Below, one piece after another: positions 1 to 9,639 of a DNA stretch of 64,000 bases. A program made the position numbers and the translations under genes. The notes beneath the pieces were generated by a model. That model saw only the letters and a list, made by a program, of their open reading frames with translations, did not search any database and had not been told where the DNA came from. Location: contig NZ_CP050296.1 in NCBI RefSeq assembly GCF_014189455.1, positions 930,001 through 994,000 on the forward strand. The letters are read 5' to 3'. Every line of letters begins with the position of its first letter. Position 1 is the stretch's first letter. The DNA comes from Mesorhizobium huakuii (GTDB lineage Bacteria > Pseudomonadota > Alphaproteobacteria > Rhizobiales > Rhizobiaceae).

Positions 1-948
1 ATCGCAGGGCGCGCCCGACCCGGCAAAGGCAATGCCGACCGAGGCACCCAGCCGCAGCGACTGGCCGCGCACCACGACCGGCTTGCCCACCCTCTCGATG
101 ATCTCGCGGGCCACGCCGGAAACGGCAGCCCGGTCGAGATGCGACCCAAGCAGCACCGCGAACTCGTCGCCGCCGACGCGCGCCACCAGATCCGCCGCGC
201 CGCAGCCTTCGGCAAGCCGCTCGGCCGCCGCCTTCAGGCACTCGTCGCCGACGACATGGCCGAACGTGTCGTTGACCGCCTTGAAGCCGTCGAGGTCGAT
301 CAGAAGCAGCGCGCCGAGCGGGCGGCTGGCATCCGCCTGCGCCAGCCGCGCCTGGAAGCGCGCGCGGTTGGCAAGCCCGGTCATGGCGTCGAATTCGGCG
401 AGATAGCGCATCCGGTCCGACAGGATCTTCTCCTCGGTGATGTCCTGCTTCATGCCGAAGATGCGCACCGGCACATCAGCCTCGCACTCGACGGTCGCGG
501 TGATGCGAATCCAGCGGCTGTGTCCGGCAAAGGTGGTGATCTCGGCGTCGAGCGTGAAGCCGCTGCGCTCGGCGATCGCGCGGCTGCGCAAACTGTCCAG
601 CGCCTTGCGCGACTCTGCCGGATAGCACTTGATGATTTCGCTGCGGTCGAGCGTGGCGCCACGGGGCAAATCGAACAGATCGTAGACCACATCGGTCCAG
701 TGCAATTGTTCGCTGGGCAGGCTGCATTCCCACACGCCGATCCGCGCGGCGGCCGAGGCGCGGTCGAAGATCTTGCGGCTATGCGCCAGCGAAACCTCCT
801 GCCTGGCGATGAGGGCGGCCTGGGCCGCGAGTTCCGCCTTGAGGCGAGCGATGGCGGTAGCATCGGGGTGCCGTTTGTCGGCGCTGTCGTGCCCTGCCCG
901 TTTGCCGGGCCGTGCCGGGCCTTTCGGGGCGTATGAGGTATCGGGCAT
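1..948 (-). CDS. PAS-GGDEF diguanylate cyclase, 3' end outside window
   Basis: Predicted diguanylate cyclase making the second messenger c-di-GMP in the cytoplasm. The 316 visible codons start at an ATG with an AGGAG ribosome site 7 nt upstream. A helical N-terminus (about residues 1-50) is followed by a PAS-like sensor fold (about 50-165, with 'GVWECSLPSEQLHWTDVVYD'). A GGDEF domain starts at 'FDAMTGLANRARFQARL' and carries an intact RVGGDEF active site at residues 259-263. No transmembrane segment is visible, so the sensor is probably soluble. The gene runs off the left edge, so a C-terminal EAL domain cannot be excluded. GGDEF identity is secure; the PAS ligand is unknown. Confidence 0.9.
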   Translation of the reverse strand, partial: MPDTSYAPKGPARPGKRAGHDSADKRHPDATAIARLKAELAAQAALIARQEVSLAHSRKIFDRASAAARIGVWECSLPSEQLHWTDVVYDLFDLPRGATLDRSEIIKCYPAESRKALDSLRSRAIAERSGFTLDAEITTFAGHSRWIRITATVECEADVPVRIFGMKQDITEEKILSDRMRYLAEFDAMTGLANRARFQARLAQADASRPLGALLLIDLDGFKAVNDTFGHVVGDECLKAAAERLAEGCGAADLVARVGGDEFAVLLGSHLDRAAVSGVAREIIERVGKPVVVRGQSLRLGASVGIAFAGSGAPCD

Positions 949-1043
949 GGTGGGACTCCTGGCGGGCGACCACCATGGCGCAACAGCCCTTAAGACTTCG
1001 CTGACAATCCCTGGGTTCCTCGCCCCACGGGAGTGGCTACGGA

Positions 1044-1383
1044 ATGCACGCATCTTCTGTGATTGGCGTGACTGATCGGCCCGAGGCTTGATTGCCACGT
1101 GGTTCCCCCAATCCGTCGCTGCTTCGCAGCGCCACCTTCCCCTCCGGAGGGAAAGGAAGGGAGCCTTGCTGGACGAGCGTTGACGGCAAAAAGCCTGGCG
1201 CCTTTCCTCTACCCCGTCGATCGGGGGGTCCGAAGGACGGGCGAGACCCGTGGCTCGCCCCGGCAGGTGGCTCGGCGAAGCCGAGACGGAGTGGGGGTCG
1301 ACCAGCGCAGCATAAGACAATGCATGCGCCAAGCTTCTATGCACGCTATCGCCAAAGACCAGCTGCCTGGAAATGTGTGCATG
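1044..1383 (-). repeat. R1 MITE-like repeat, copy A
   Basis: A ~340-bp non-coding element, the inverse of copies at 9206-9544 and 41428-41705. Its ends form imperfect inverted repeats: ATGCACGCATCTTC at the left and the complement of GGAAATGTGTGCAT at the right. The interior holds small palindromes (gctgcttcgcagc, cctccggagg, cggcttcgccgag). It fills most of the 665-bp gap between the cyclase gene and the lacI-type gene. No transposase is encoded. Confidence 0.8.
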
Positions 1384-1510
1384 CCGAAGCCAGTCCCGTG
1401 GGGGCGAGGCCCCCGGGCCTTGCCAGCCTCAGCCCTTTCTCTTCCCACAGACAGACCTTCGCCACTTTTCCCCTTGAACGCTCCCCCAATCTGGCCTAGC
1501 CTTGACTTGA

Positions 1511-1524
1511 GAAAAGGTTTTTCC
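1511..1524. promoter_or_regulatory. candidate LacI-family operator 1
   Basis: GAAAAGGTTTTTCC is a near-palindrome of the AAAA-CC/GG-TTTT type recognised by LacI-family proteins. A matching inverse site lies 67 bp away at 1577-1592, just upstream of the lacI-type start codon. The two sites together suggest autoregulation by looping. This is inference from sequence symmetry only. Confidence 0.5.
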
Positions 1525-1576
1525 AAACATCTCCGATCGGGCTCGGCCATTGGCCGGGCCTTCTTCGGGCCTGTAA

Positions 1577-1592
1577 GAGAAAACCTTTTCCC
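1577..1592. promoter_or_regulatory. candidate LacI-family operator 2
   Basis: GAGAAAACCTTTTCCC shares the core AAAACCTTTTC with the complement of operator 1. It ends about 20 nt before the regulator start codon, a position expected for autorepression. Confidence 0.5.
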
Positions 1593-1613
1593 AACTAAGG
1601 ATTCCCTTGCGCG

Positions 1614-2657
1614 ATGGCAGCGGACGATCAGCCTGTTCCGGTCTTTCCCAAGCCCGTCACCTTGCGTGACGTGGCGGCGCGGGCCGGCGTCAGCGTTGCC
1701 ACCGCCTCGAAGGCGCTCAACGACCAGGGGCGCATGACCGCCGAGACCCGCGAGCGCATCCGCGAGACGGCGCGTAGCCTGGGCTTCCGGCCCAACAGCC
1801 TGGCGCAGAGCCTGCTCAGGCGCCGCTCCTTCACCGTCGGCCTGCTCACCAACGATACGTATGGCCGCTTCTCGCTGCCGCTGATGTCTGGCATTTCGGA
1901 CGCGCTGGTCGACAATGGCGTCTCGGTGTTCCTGTGCAATGTCGAGGAGGATCCGCGGCTGGGCCAGCTGCATGTCGAGGCCATGCTCGACAAGCGCGTC
2001 GACGGCATCATCGCCACGGGGAAACGCATCGACCGCCATCTGCCCGTCGATCTCGCCAATCTGCGCATCCCGGTGATCTACGCCTTCACCCAGCCCGACC
2101 CCGACGCCGTCGCCTTCGTCTCGGACGATGCCGGCGGCGCGCGGCTGGCGGTGGAGCATTTCTGCCGGCTTGGCCGCAGGCGCATCGCCCATGTCAGCGG
2201 GCCGGCGAGCTTTGCCGTGGTGCACGCCCGTGCCCAGGCCTATCGCGATGTGCTCGCCGAAAACGGCCTGCCGGTGACCGAGCCGCTGCTCGGCTCCTGG
2301 TCGGAAGCTTGGGGGCATGAGGCGGTGGCGCAATTGTTCGACGGCCAAAGCCAAAGGCCGGACGCCGTCTTTTGCGGCAACGACCAGATCGCGCGCGGTG
2401 TCATCGATGCCCTGCGCGAGCGCGGCCTCAACGTTCCCGGCGATGTCGGCGTCATCGGTTTCGACAATTGGGAGATTGTCGCCGAAGCCACGCGCCCGCC
2501 GCTGACCTCGGTCGACATGAACCTGGTCGCCCTCGGCCGCGAGGCCGGGCTGACCCTGCTTTCCCTGGTCGGCGGCCAGCTCGCCGCGCCGGGCATTCGA
2601 AAACTGCCGTGCCGGCTGGTGGTGCGTCAGTCCTGTGGCCGCTCACCGGACGGCTGA
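1614..2657 (+). CDS. LacI-family transcriptional regulator
   Basis: A 347-residue DNA-binding repressor. The N-terminal helix-turn-helix is clear at residues 16-40 (TLRDVAARAGVSVATASKAL) and includes the hinge region (RPNSLAQSL). It is followed by the periplasmic-binding-protein-like sensor domain, containing 'VGLLTNDTYGRFSLPLMSG' and the C-terminal 'GVIGFDNWEI'. The ATG follows AAGGA with a slightly long spacing. It sits immediately upstream of a sugar ABC importer and a GH127 enzyme on the same strand, so it probably represses that operon in response to an arabinose-type sugar. The inducer is inferred from context, not seen. Confidence 0.93.
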   Translation: MAADDQPVPVFPKPVTLRDVAARAGVSVATASKALNDQGRMTAETRERIRETARSLGFRPNSLAQSLLRRRSFTVGLLTNDTYGRFSLPLMSGISDALVDNGVSVFLCNVEEDPRLGQLHVEAMLDKRVDGIIATGKRIDRHLPVDLANLRIPVIYAFTQPDPDAVAFVSDDAGGARLAVEHFCRLGRRRIAHVSGPASFAVVHARAQAYRDVLAENGLPVTEPLLGSWSEAWGHEAVAQLFDGQSQRPDAVFCGNDQIARGVIDALRERGLNVPGDVGVIGFDNWEIVAEATRPPLTSVDMNLVALGREAGLTLLSLVGGQLAAPGIRKLPCRLVVRQSCGRSPDG

Positions 2658-2719
2658 AACGCAGCGCCGCGTGATCGGCGCCAAGCCGCGCACAGCGGCC
2701 AACCTTGGAGGAGGAGAAG

Positions 2720-3967
2720 ATGAGGAACCTGATTGCCAAACTGGCCCTGGCCACTGCCGTTCTTGGCAGCGGTCTCGGCGCCGCCGCCGCCGACACCGCC
2801 AACATCTGGGTGCGCGCCGACGGCTCGAACTTCATGCCGCGCATCGTCGACGCCTTCAACAAGGCGCACAAGGACCAGATCAAGCTCGACATCATCCCCA
2901 ATGCCGAGATCATCCCGAAATATGGCGCGGCCGCGGCCGGCGGCACGGCGCCCGACGCGCTGTCGCTCGACCTGATCTACACGCCCTCCTTCGCCGCCGC
3001 CGGCCAGCTGGAGGACATCACCGACTGGGCCAAGTCCCTGCCCTATTTCGCCAGCCTGTCGCCGGCGCATGTCAAGACCGGCACCTACAAGGACCATATT
3101 TACGGCCTGCCCTTCTCGGCCGACGCCTCGGTGCTGATCTGGAACAAGAAACTGTTCAAGCAAGCCGGTCTCGACCCTGAAAAAGGCCCGACCAACTGGG
3201 CCGAGATCGCCGCCGATGCCGAGAAGGTCAACGCGCTTGGCGGCAACATCAAGGGCTTCTACTTCTCCGGCAATTGCGGCGGCTGCAACATCTTCACCTT
3301 CACGCCACTGATCTGGGCCTCGGGGGGCGATATCCTCAGCGAGGACGGCTCCAAGGCGACGCTGGACAGCCCGCAATTGCGTGGCGCCATCGATCTCTAC
3401 CGCTCGATGGTCAAGAAGGACCTGGTGCCGGCAGGCGCGCAGACCGACACCGGCGCCAACTTCTTCGCCGCCTTCGCCGCCGGCAATATCGGCATCTCGC
3501 CCTCCGGCGCCTTCGCCATCGGCGCGCTCAACACCCAGTATCCCAATGTCGATTACGGCGTCACCTTCCTGCCGGGCAAGGATGGCGGCTGGTCGTCCTT
3601 CGCCGGCGGCGACAATTTCGTCGTCACCAAGGGCACCAAGAAGCTCGCCGTGGTGAAGGAGTTCCTCGACTTCGCCTATTCGCTGGAAGGCCAGACGATC
3701 CTCGCCAAATATGGCAGCCTGCCGGTGCGCGGCGACATCGCCAAGGACGCGCTGAAGGATCTCGACCCGCGCTACCAGATCGCCGCCGAGGCCATGGCCA
3801 AGGGCAAGACCCCCTATTCGGTGGTGTTCAACGATCTGATCAACTCGGCCAACGGCCCGTGGACGCAGATGGTCAACGAAGTCTTCTTCGGCGACGATGT
3901 CGACGGCGCGATAGCGAACGCGCAGGAGACCATGCAGTCGATCATCGACCAGGCGCCGCAGAAGTAG
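2720..3967 (+). CDS. ABC sugar transporter, extracellular solute-binding protein
   Basis: A periplasmic binding protein of the carbohydrate-uptake type-1 family (415 residues). The ATG follows a strong GGAGGAGAAG ribosome site. An in-frame TTG 15 nt upstream lies inside that site and was not chosen. A signal peptide (MRNLIAKLALATAVL) with an AAA-AD cleavage region precedes the mature protein. Family features include 'DALSLDLIYTPSFAAAGQL' and 'LIWNKKLFKQAGLDPEK'. It is first in the transport part of the operon, followed by two permeases. The substrate is probably an arabinose-containing oligosaccharide or glycoside, judged by the GH127 gene downstream. Confidence 0.92.
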   Translation: MRNLIAKLALATAVLGSGLGAAAADTANIWVRADGSNFMPRIVDAFNKAHKDQIKLDIIPNAEIIPKYGAAAAGGTAPDALSLDLIYTPSFAAAGQLEDITDWAKSLPYFASLSPAHVKTGTYKDHIYGLPFSADASVLIWNKKLFKQAGLDPEKGPTNWAEIAADAEKVNALGGNIKGFYFSGNCGGCNIFTFTPLIWASGGDILSEDGSKATLDSPQLRGAIDLYRSMVKKDLVPAGAQTDTGANFFAAFAAGNIGISPSGAFAIGALNTQYPNVDYGVTFLPGKDGGWSSFAGGDNFVVTKGTKKLAVVKEFLDFAYSLEGQTILAKYGSLPVRGDIAKDALKDLDPRYQIAAEAMAKGKTPYSVVFNDLINSANGPWTQMVNEVFFGDDVDGAIANAQETMQSIIDQAPQK

Positions 3968-4020
3968 CGGCCGCCTGCCGGCCGCCCGCCTGTCTCCCTG
4001 GGCGGGTGGCCGGAATGGTC

Positions 4021-4129
4021 CTTACCCTCCCCCTTGTGGGGAGGGTCGCTGCGAAGCAGCGGGGTGGGGGTCTGCGCCAGTCCCCCACCCGGACCTGCGG
4101 TCCGACCTCCCCACAAGGGGGAGGTAGGG
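4021..4129. repeat. R5 palindromic intergenic repeat
   Basis: Lies between the binding-protein and permease genes. The left end (cctcccccttgtggggagg) is the inverse of the right end (cctccccacaagggggagg), with an inner hairpin gctgcgaagcagc and a second one (acctgcggtccg). It would fold into a large stem in the operon mRNA and could lower permease expression relative to the binding protein, as REP-type hairpins do. That role is inferred. Confidence 0.75.
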
Positions 4130-4164
4130 CGGCCAATTGGATCCGACGCAAGAACAGGCAAGGC

Positions 4165-5094
4165 ATGACCACCATCGCAACAACCACCACCGCCCCACCC
4201 CGCGCCAGAAAACTCGTCGGCGCCGGGCGCCGGCAGTGGATCGGCCTGCTCTACGTCGCGCCGGCCGTGGCGCTGGTCATGGTGTTCTTCGTCATCCCGC
4301 TCGGCATGACGGCCTGGATGTCGCTGCACAACTGGCCGCTGATGGGTGAGCATTCCTTCATCGGCCTCGACAATTATGTCGCCATCCTGCGCGACACCAG
4401 GTTCTGGAACGCGCTCAAATTCACCGGCTACTACACCGTGATCGTCACCATCGCGATCTTCGCCATCGCCTTTCCCCTGGCGATCTTCATCGAAAAACCG
4501 CGGCCGCTGACCAACCTCTACCGCACCTTCTTCTTCATGCCGGCGGTGGTCGGCTTCGCCTCGGCGAGCCTGCTCTGGTCATGGCTGCTCAATGTCGATT
4601 CCGGCCTGTTCAGCCCGGCCGCCTACGACCTCGGCCTGATCGACAAGAAGTTCAACCTGCTCGCCACCTTCCAGCCGGCCTTCTGGTCGATCATCGCCAT
4701 GGTGGTGTGGAAGGTCGCCGGCTTCACCATGATCATCCTGATGACCGGCCTGCAATCGATCCCGCAAGACCTGCAGGAGGCCGCCGTCATCGACGGCGCC
4801 GGGCCATTCGCCAGGTTCCGGGCGATCACCTTGCCGCTGATGCGCCGCACGCTGGCGCTGGCGCTGATCCTGTCGGTCGCCGGCTCGATCCTTGCCTTCG
4901 ACCAGTTCTACATCATCCTGCGCGGCGGCCCGCGCAACCAGACGCTGACGGCGGTCTACTGGATCTTCAACCAGTCCTTCGTGTCGTTCAAGCTCGGCTA
5001 TGGCGCGGCACTCTCCATGGTGCTGCTGGTCATCCTGGTGGCGCTCAGCCTCATCCAGCTCTGGCTGCTGCGCAAGCCCGAGGGGCTCGACTGA
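4165..5094 (+). CDS. ABC sugar transporter, permease 1 (MalF/UgpA type)
   Basis: An inner-membrane permease of 309 residues with six predicted membrane segments, beginning 'WIGLLYVAPAVALVMVFFVI'. The conserved cytoplasmic EAA loop (LQEAAVIDGAG) docks the ATPase. The ATG at 4165 was chosen because it opens the conserved frame; the ribosome site (AAGG) is weak. Its TGA overlaps the ATG of the second permease by one base, so the two are translationally coupled. No ATPase gene is present in this operon, so a shared MalK/UgpC-type ATPase encoded elsewhere must energise it. Confidence 0.9.
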   Translation: MTTIATTTTAPPRARKLVGAGRRQWIGLLYVAPAVALVMVFFVIPLGMTAWMSLHNWPLMGEHSFIGLDNYVAILRDTRFWNALKFTGYYTVIVTIAIFAIAFPLAIFIEKPRPLTNLYRTFFFMPAVVGFASASLLWSWLLNVDSGLFSPAAYDLGLIDKKFNLLATFQPAFWSIIAMVVWKVAGFTMIILMTGLQSIPQDLQEAAVIDGAGPFARFRAITLPLMRRTLALALILSVAGSILAFDQFYIILRGGPRNQTLTAVYWIFNQSFVSFKLGYGAALSMVLLVILVALSLIQLWLLRKPEGLD

Positions 5095-5951
5095 TGGCGC
5101 AGGCGATATCAGCCAGGGGCAAGCTCGCCGCGCGCTTTGCCCGGCACTCCACCGGCATCATCGCCTCGGTGCTGTTCGTCGCGCCGATCGTGTGGACGGC
5201 GCTGTCGGCCTTCAAGCCGGCGGCCGAAGCGCGCCTGCCGCCGCTGCCGCCCTGGCCGACCACGGGCTTCTCGCTCGAAAACTACGCCACGCTCAACTCC
5301 TTCGGCGACGGGCTGTGGGCCTCGGCGCAGAACAGCATCTACGTCTCGGTGATGACCGTCATCCTGTCGGTCATCGTCAGCGTGCTCGCCGGCTATGGTT
5401 TTTCGCGCTTCCGCTTTCCCTTCAAGGACCTGTTCTTCGTCCTCATCCTGTCGACGATCATGATCCCGTTCCAGTCGATCCTGACGCCGATCTTCCTGGT
5501 GCTGACCAAGCTTGGCCTGCACAACACGCTGACCGGCCTGGTCGGCGTCTATGTGACGCTGCAATTGCCCTTCTCGATCTTCATGATGCGCAACGCTTTC
5601 GACGCCGTGCCGCGCGAGATCGAGGAGGCCGCGCGCATGGACGGCGCCGGCAACGCCACCATGCTGGTCAAGGTGATGCTGCCGCTGGTCTGGCCAGGCG
5701 TCGTCACCATCGCGCTGTTTGCCTTTCTCGGCGCCTGGAACGAGTTCCTCGCCGCCCTGGTGCTGATGACCGACCAGTCGAAATTCACGCTGCCGGTGAT
5801 GATGACGGCACTTCAGTCGGGCCGCTTTGGCGCCATCGACTGGGGTGCGGTACAGGCGGGCGTCACCGTGATGATGGTGCCTTGCCTGATCCTGTTCCTC
5901 GCGCTGCAGCGCTTCTACATCCGCGGCCTGATGGCCGGCGCCGTCAAATAA
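5094..5951 (+). CDS. ABC sugar transporter, permease 2 (MalG/UgpE type)
   Basis: A 285-residue inner-membrane permease. Its first membrane segment is 'IIASVLFVAPIVWTALSAFK', followed by the periplasmic stretch 'LPPLPPWPTTGFSLENYATL' typical of MalG-type partners. The EAA loop is IEEAARMDGAG. The start codon overlaps the stop of permease 1 (TGATG). Together with the upstream binding protein and permease 1 it forms the transmembrane part of a carbohydrate importer that supplies the GH127 enzyme encoded 22 nt downstream. Confidence 0.92.
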   Translation: MAQAISARGKLAARFARHSTGIIASVLFVAPIVWTALSAFKPAAEARLPPLPPWPTTGFSLENYATLNSFGDGLWASAQNSIYVSVMTVILSVIVSVLAGYGFSRFRFPFKDLFFVLILSTIMIPFQSILTPIFLVLTKLGLHNTLTGLVGVYVTLQLPFSIFMMRNAFDAVPREIEEAARMDGAGNATMLVKVMLPLVWPGVVTIALFAFLGAWNEFLAALVLMTDQSKFTLPVMMTALQSGRFGAIDWGAVQAGVTVMMVPCLILFLALQRFYIRGLMAGAVK

Positions 5952-5972
5952 CAGATCGAATGGAGTGAGTTC

Positions 5973-7947
5973 ATGACTGCATCGCCCAAAACCGGAAAAC
6001 CAAAGCTCGCCTTCCGCCCGCTGCCGGTGCCGCAGGTCGACGTGCACGGCTTCTGGGGCGACCGCGCAGACGCGGTGGCGACCCGCACCGCCGACATCCT
6101 CTACGAGCGCTGCGTCGAAGCGCGCATGCTGGAGCAGATAGACCCGGACCGCCCCTCGCCCGGTGTTGTCATTCCCTTCCACTCGCCCTCGCCCGACGAA
6201 GCCGACCGCCAGGGCGCCGAATTCACCGGCTCGACGGTGACGACGCAGATGTTCTGGGATTCCGATCTCGGCAAGACGATCGAGACCGCGGCCTATTCGC
6301 TCTACCGGCGCAAGAATCCCGAGCTGGAGAAGAAGATCGACGCCGTCATCGACATGTACGGCAGACTGCAGCAGGAGGACGGCTATCTCTCCAGCTGGTA
6401 CCAGCGCATCCAGCCCGGCAAGCGCTGGACAAACCTGCGCGACTGCCACGAGCTCTATTGCGCCGGCCATCTGATCGAAGGCGCGGTCGCCTACTACCAG
6501 GCGACGGGCAAGCGCAAGCTGCTCGACATTATGTGCCGCTACGCCGACCACATCGCCTCGGTCCTGGGGCCTGAGCCTGGCAAGAAGAAAGGCTATTGCG
6601 GCCATGAGGAGATCGAGCTGGCGCTGGTCAAGCTTTCGCGAGTGACCGGCGAGCAGAAATACATGGATCTGGCGAAGTACTTTATCGACCAGCGCGGCCA
6701 ACAACCGCATTATTTCGACGAGGAGGCGCGCGCCCGTGGCGCCGACCCCAAGGCCTATCATTTCAAGACCTACGAATACAATCAGTCGCACAAGCCGGTG
6801 CGCGAGCAGGACAAGGTCGTCGGCCATGCGGTGCGGGCCATGTACCTCTATTCGGGCATGGCCGACATCGCCACCGAATATGGCGACGACACGCTGCGCG
6901 TCGCGCTTGACCGGTTGTGGGACGACCTCACCACGAAAAAACCTCTACATCACCGGCGGGCTCGGCCCGTCGGCGCACAATGAGGGTTTCACCAGCGACT
7001 ACGACCTGCCCAATGAGAGCGCCTATGCCGAGACCTGCGCCGCCGTCGGCCTGGTGTTCTGGGCAAGCCGCATGCTCGGCATGGGGCCGAACGCCCGCTA
7101 CGCCGACATGATGGAGCGGGCGCTCTACAATGGCTCGATCTCCGGCCTGTCGCTCGACGGCTCGCTGTTCTTCTACGAAAACCCGCTGGAAAGCCGGGGC
7201 CGGCACAACAGATGGAAATGGCACCGCTGCCCCTGCTGCCCGCCCAATGTCGGGCGCATGGTCGCCTCCATCGGCAGCTATTTCTACAGCCTGTCCGACG
7301 ATGCGCTGGCCGTGCACCTCTATGGCGACTCCTCCGCCCGCTTCGACATAGCGGGCATTCCTGTGAGCCTGACACAGGCGAGCCGCTATCCCTGGGACGG
7401 CGCTGTCGAGATCACGGTCGAACCGCAAACGCCGGTGGAGTTCACGCTCCACCTTCGCGTTCCGTCATGGAGTTCAAAAGCGAGCCTTAAGGTCAATGGC
7501 GAGGCGGTCGACCTCGAAGACATGACCAGCGACGGCTATGCCGCGATCCGCCGTGTCTGGAACAAGGGCGACCGCGTCCGGCTCGATCTCGAAATGCCGA
7601 TCGAGCGGCTCTACGCCAACCCCGAGGTCAGGCAGGATGCCGGCCGTGTCGCGCTGTCGCGCGGGCCGCTGATCTACTGCGTCGAGGCATCCGACAATGA
7701 CAGCCGGCTGCATCGCCTGACCCTGCCGCGCACGGCAGGGATAGAGGCGCATGAGGCGCCCGAACTGCTGGGCGGCGTGGTGACGCTTTCAGCCACGGCG
7801 CGGGCCGATGCCGGCGACGGCTGGCAGGGCGGGCTCTATCGCTCCGAACCGCCGGCCAGCGTCGAGACGCGCCTGACCGCCATCCCCTATTACGCCTGGG
7901 ACAACCGCGAGCCTGGCGAAATGCTGGTGTGGCTGCGCGACGGCTGA
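5973..7947 (+). CDS. GH127 beta-L-arabinofuranosidase-type glycoside hydrolase (frameshifted)
   Basis: A cysteine-dependent glycoside hydrolase of family 127 (about 657 residues), predicted to remove beta-L-arabinofuranose from imported sugars in the cytoplasm, as no signal peptide is seen. The zinc-site residues known from this family are visible: the Glu/Cys of NESAYAETC and the Cys pair of CPCCPPN at 7228-7248, one of which is the nucleophile. The reading frame breaks at a run of six A at 6936-6941. With five A the conserved 'TTKNLYITGG' is restored. As written, translation ends at 6983. It is either a pseudogene, a sequencing error, or a slippage site. The ATG has a GGAG ribosome site. 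Confidence 0.85.
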
Positions 7948-7980
7948 GGCCGGCCGTAGGCTTCAGGCCTTGCGGCTCGG

Positions 7981-9075
7981 CTATGTCCCGCTTGATTGCG
8001 CGGCGGCGGCAGGCAGCGCCGTCTTCGGTGCGGCTTGCGGCGCGCTGTTGTCGATATGCGCCCAGGCCGGCCGCTCGAACAGGAACATGCCGAAGCCGAT
8101 GCGTTGGATGATGAGGTAGAGCACGACAGGGCTGATGATCGAGACCAGCAGCACCGCCAGGCTGAGCATGCCCGTGTCGGTCAGCAGGCCGCTTGCCAGT
8201 GCCGCGCCGCGGAACAGCGACATCGGGATGGTGAAGGCGACATAGACGACCAGCGAATGTTCGCCGAGCCAGCGCAGCCATTCCATGACAGGGAATGTCG
8301 ACAGGAAGCCGCCAAGCACGCAAAGCGCCACGGCGCCGGCGACGGCCAGAGCGAGATGCAGCGGCGGCCATGCCGCCAGGCCCATCTGCATGCCGACCGG
8401 CTGCATGGCATAGCCCGGCGAATAGACGAGCAGGCCGTTGACGACAGCCCACACAAGCAGACCGGCGACGGCCAGCATCGGGCGGGGTTGCGTCCATTCG
8501 ACGAGGCGGAACACCAAAGGTGCCATGACGAAGCCGACATAGAAGAATACGAAATAGGCCGCGAATTGTTCGACCGCATAGCTGTCGGGATGCGGCGCCC
8601 ACATCTGCAAGGCGGCTGCACACGGGATGACGATCCAGCCGGGCACGCGAAACTGCCGCAAAAGCTTAGCGGCAAGGCCGAACACCGCCAGCATGTAGAT
8701 GAACCACAGCACGCCATAGGGCTGGATGACGGCCATTGCGAGGTCATGCAGCATGCCGCCGGGATCGCGGCTGAAGATACCGATCTTCAGCCCGATCGAG
8801 ATGATCGCCCACAGCACGTAGAAATAGAGATAGTGGACGACACGCCGGTCGATATAGCGCCGCCACGGCCGGTCGATCACCTGCGACAGGAACAGGCCGG
8901 AGATCAGGAAGAATTCCGGCATGCGGAACGGCGTCGCAAAGCCGATGACATAGTGCAGGAAGCCGACGCCGCCGGTGTACTCGCCAGTGTTGTAGGCCGA
9001 ATACATCATCACCACGAGGATGATCGAGAGGCCTTTGGCCGTGTCCACCCACGGCATGCGCATCGGGCTGTTCAT
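7981..9075 (-). CDS. acyltransferase family 3 membrane protein
   Basis: A 364-residue integral membrane protein with about ten hydrophobic helices, of the acyltransferase-3 (OpgC/NodX/OafA) superfamily. These proteins acylate extracytoplasmic glycans. The N-terminus has the family signature 'MPWVDTAKGLSIILVVMMYS', followed by 'RMPEFFLISGLFLSQ', which holds the conserved region after helix 2. It is convergent with the GH127 gene and stands alone. The target glycan (periplasmic glucan, exopolysaccharide or Nod factor) cannot be told from the sequence. Confidence 0.88.
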   Translation of the reverse strand: MNSPMRMPWVDTAKGLSIILVVMMYSAYNTGEYTGGVGFLHYVIGFATPFRMPEFFLISGLFLSQVIDRPWRRYIDRRVVHYLYFYVLWAIISIGLKIGIFSRDPGGMLHDLAMAVIQPYGVLWFIYMLAVFGLAAKLLRQFRVPGWIVIPCAAALQMWAPHPDSYAVEQFAAYFVFFYVGFVMAPLVFRLVEWTQPRPMLAVAGLLVWAVVNGLLVYSPGYAMQPVGMQMGLAAWPPLHLALAVAGAVALCVLGGFLSTFPVMEWLRWLGEHSLVVYVAFTIPMSLFRGAALASGLLTDTGMLSLAVLLVSIISPVVLYLIIQRIGFGMFLFERPAWAHIDNSAPQAAPKTALPAAAAQSSGT

Positions 9076-9205
9076 GGCGAATCCATCCGGGGCCGGCCAA
9101 CGCGGCCAGCCGTCACTCCGAGATGTCTAGCACCATCAAGCTTCCCAGATCGTAAACGCGGCCGGTTTTGCGGGGATGGACATCTCTCCTCTTACACGGC
9201 TACGT

Positions 9206-9544
9206 CATGCACACATTTCCAAGCGGCTGGTCTTTGGCGATAGCGTGCATGGCAGCTTGGCGCACGCATTGTCTTATGCTGCGCTGGTCGACCCCACTCC
9301 GTCTCGGCTTCGCCGAGCCACCTGCCGGGGCGAGCCACGGGTCTCGCCCGTCCTTCGGACCCCCGATCGACGGGGGAGAGGAAAGGCGCCAAGCTTTTTG
9401 CCGTCAACGCTCGTCCAGCAAGGCTCCCTTCCTTTCCCTCCGGAGGGGGGAAGGTGGCGCTGCGAAGCAGCGACGGATTGGGGGAACCACTTAGCAATCA
9501 AGCCTCGGGCAGATCAGTCACGCCAGTCACACAAGATGTATGCA
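9206..9544 (+). repeat. R1 MITE-like repeat, copy B
   Basis: Second, oppositely oriented copy of the ~340-bp element at 1044-1383. It begins ATGCACACATTTCC and ends in the complement of ATGCATACATCTTG, so terminal inverted repeats are visible. The interior palindromes are the same as in copy A. It is non-coding and occupies most of the gap between the acyltransferase and DUF1801 genes. Confidence 0.8.
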
Positions 9545-9639
9545 TAGCGCAGCGTAAACGGGGCGAGAGGGCTGGCGGGCGCCGTCGCCGCATTGTTTGC
9601 AACGCTGGCGATTGGCGAAAGCGGCGGCGACAGCATCCT

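Noticed and set aside
1209..2354. 381-codon frame on the minus strand opposite the lacI-type gene
   Set aside because: Antisense shadow of a high-GC gene: no family signature, and it runs through the R1 repeat.
3274..4164. Long plus-strand frame in front of permease 1 that extends it to about 600 residues
   Set aside because: The upstream part is Arg/Gly-rich out-of-frame reading of the binding-protein gene and of repeat R5. The conserved permease begins at 4165.
5109..6827. 572-codon minus-strand frame opposite permease 2 and GH127
   Set aside because: His/Asp/Gln-rich composition typical of antisense reading in GC-rich DNA. The plus strand holds clearly conserved proteins.
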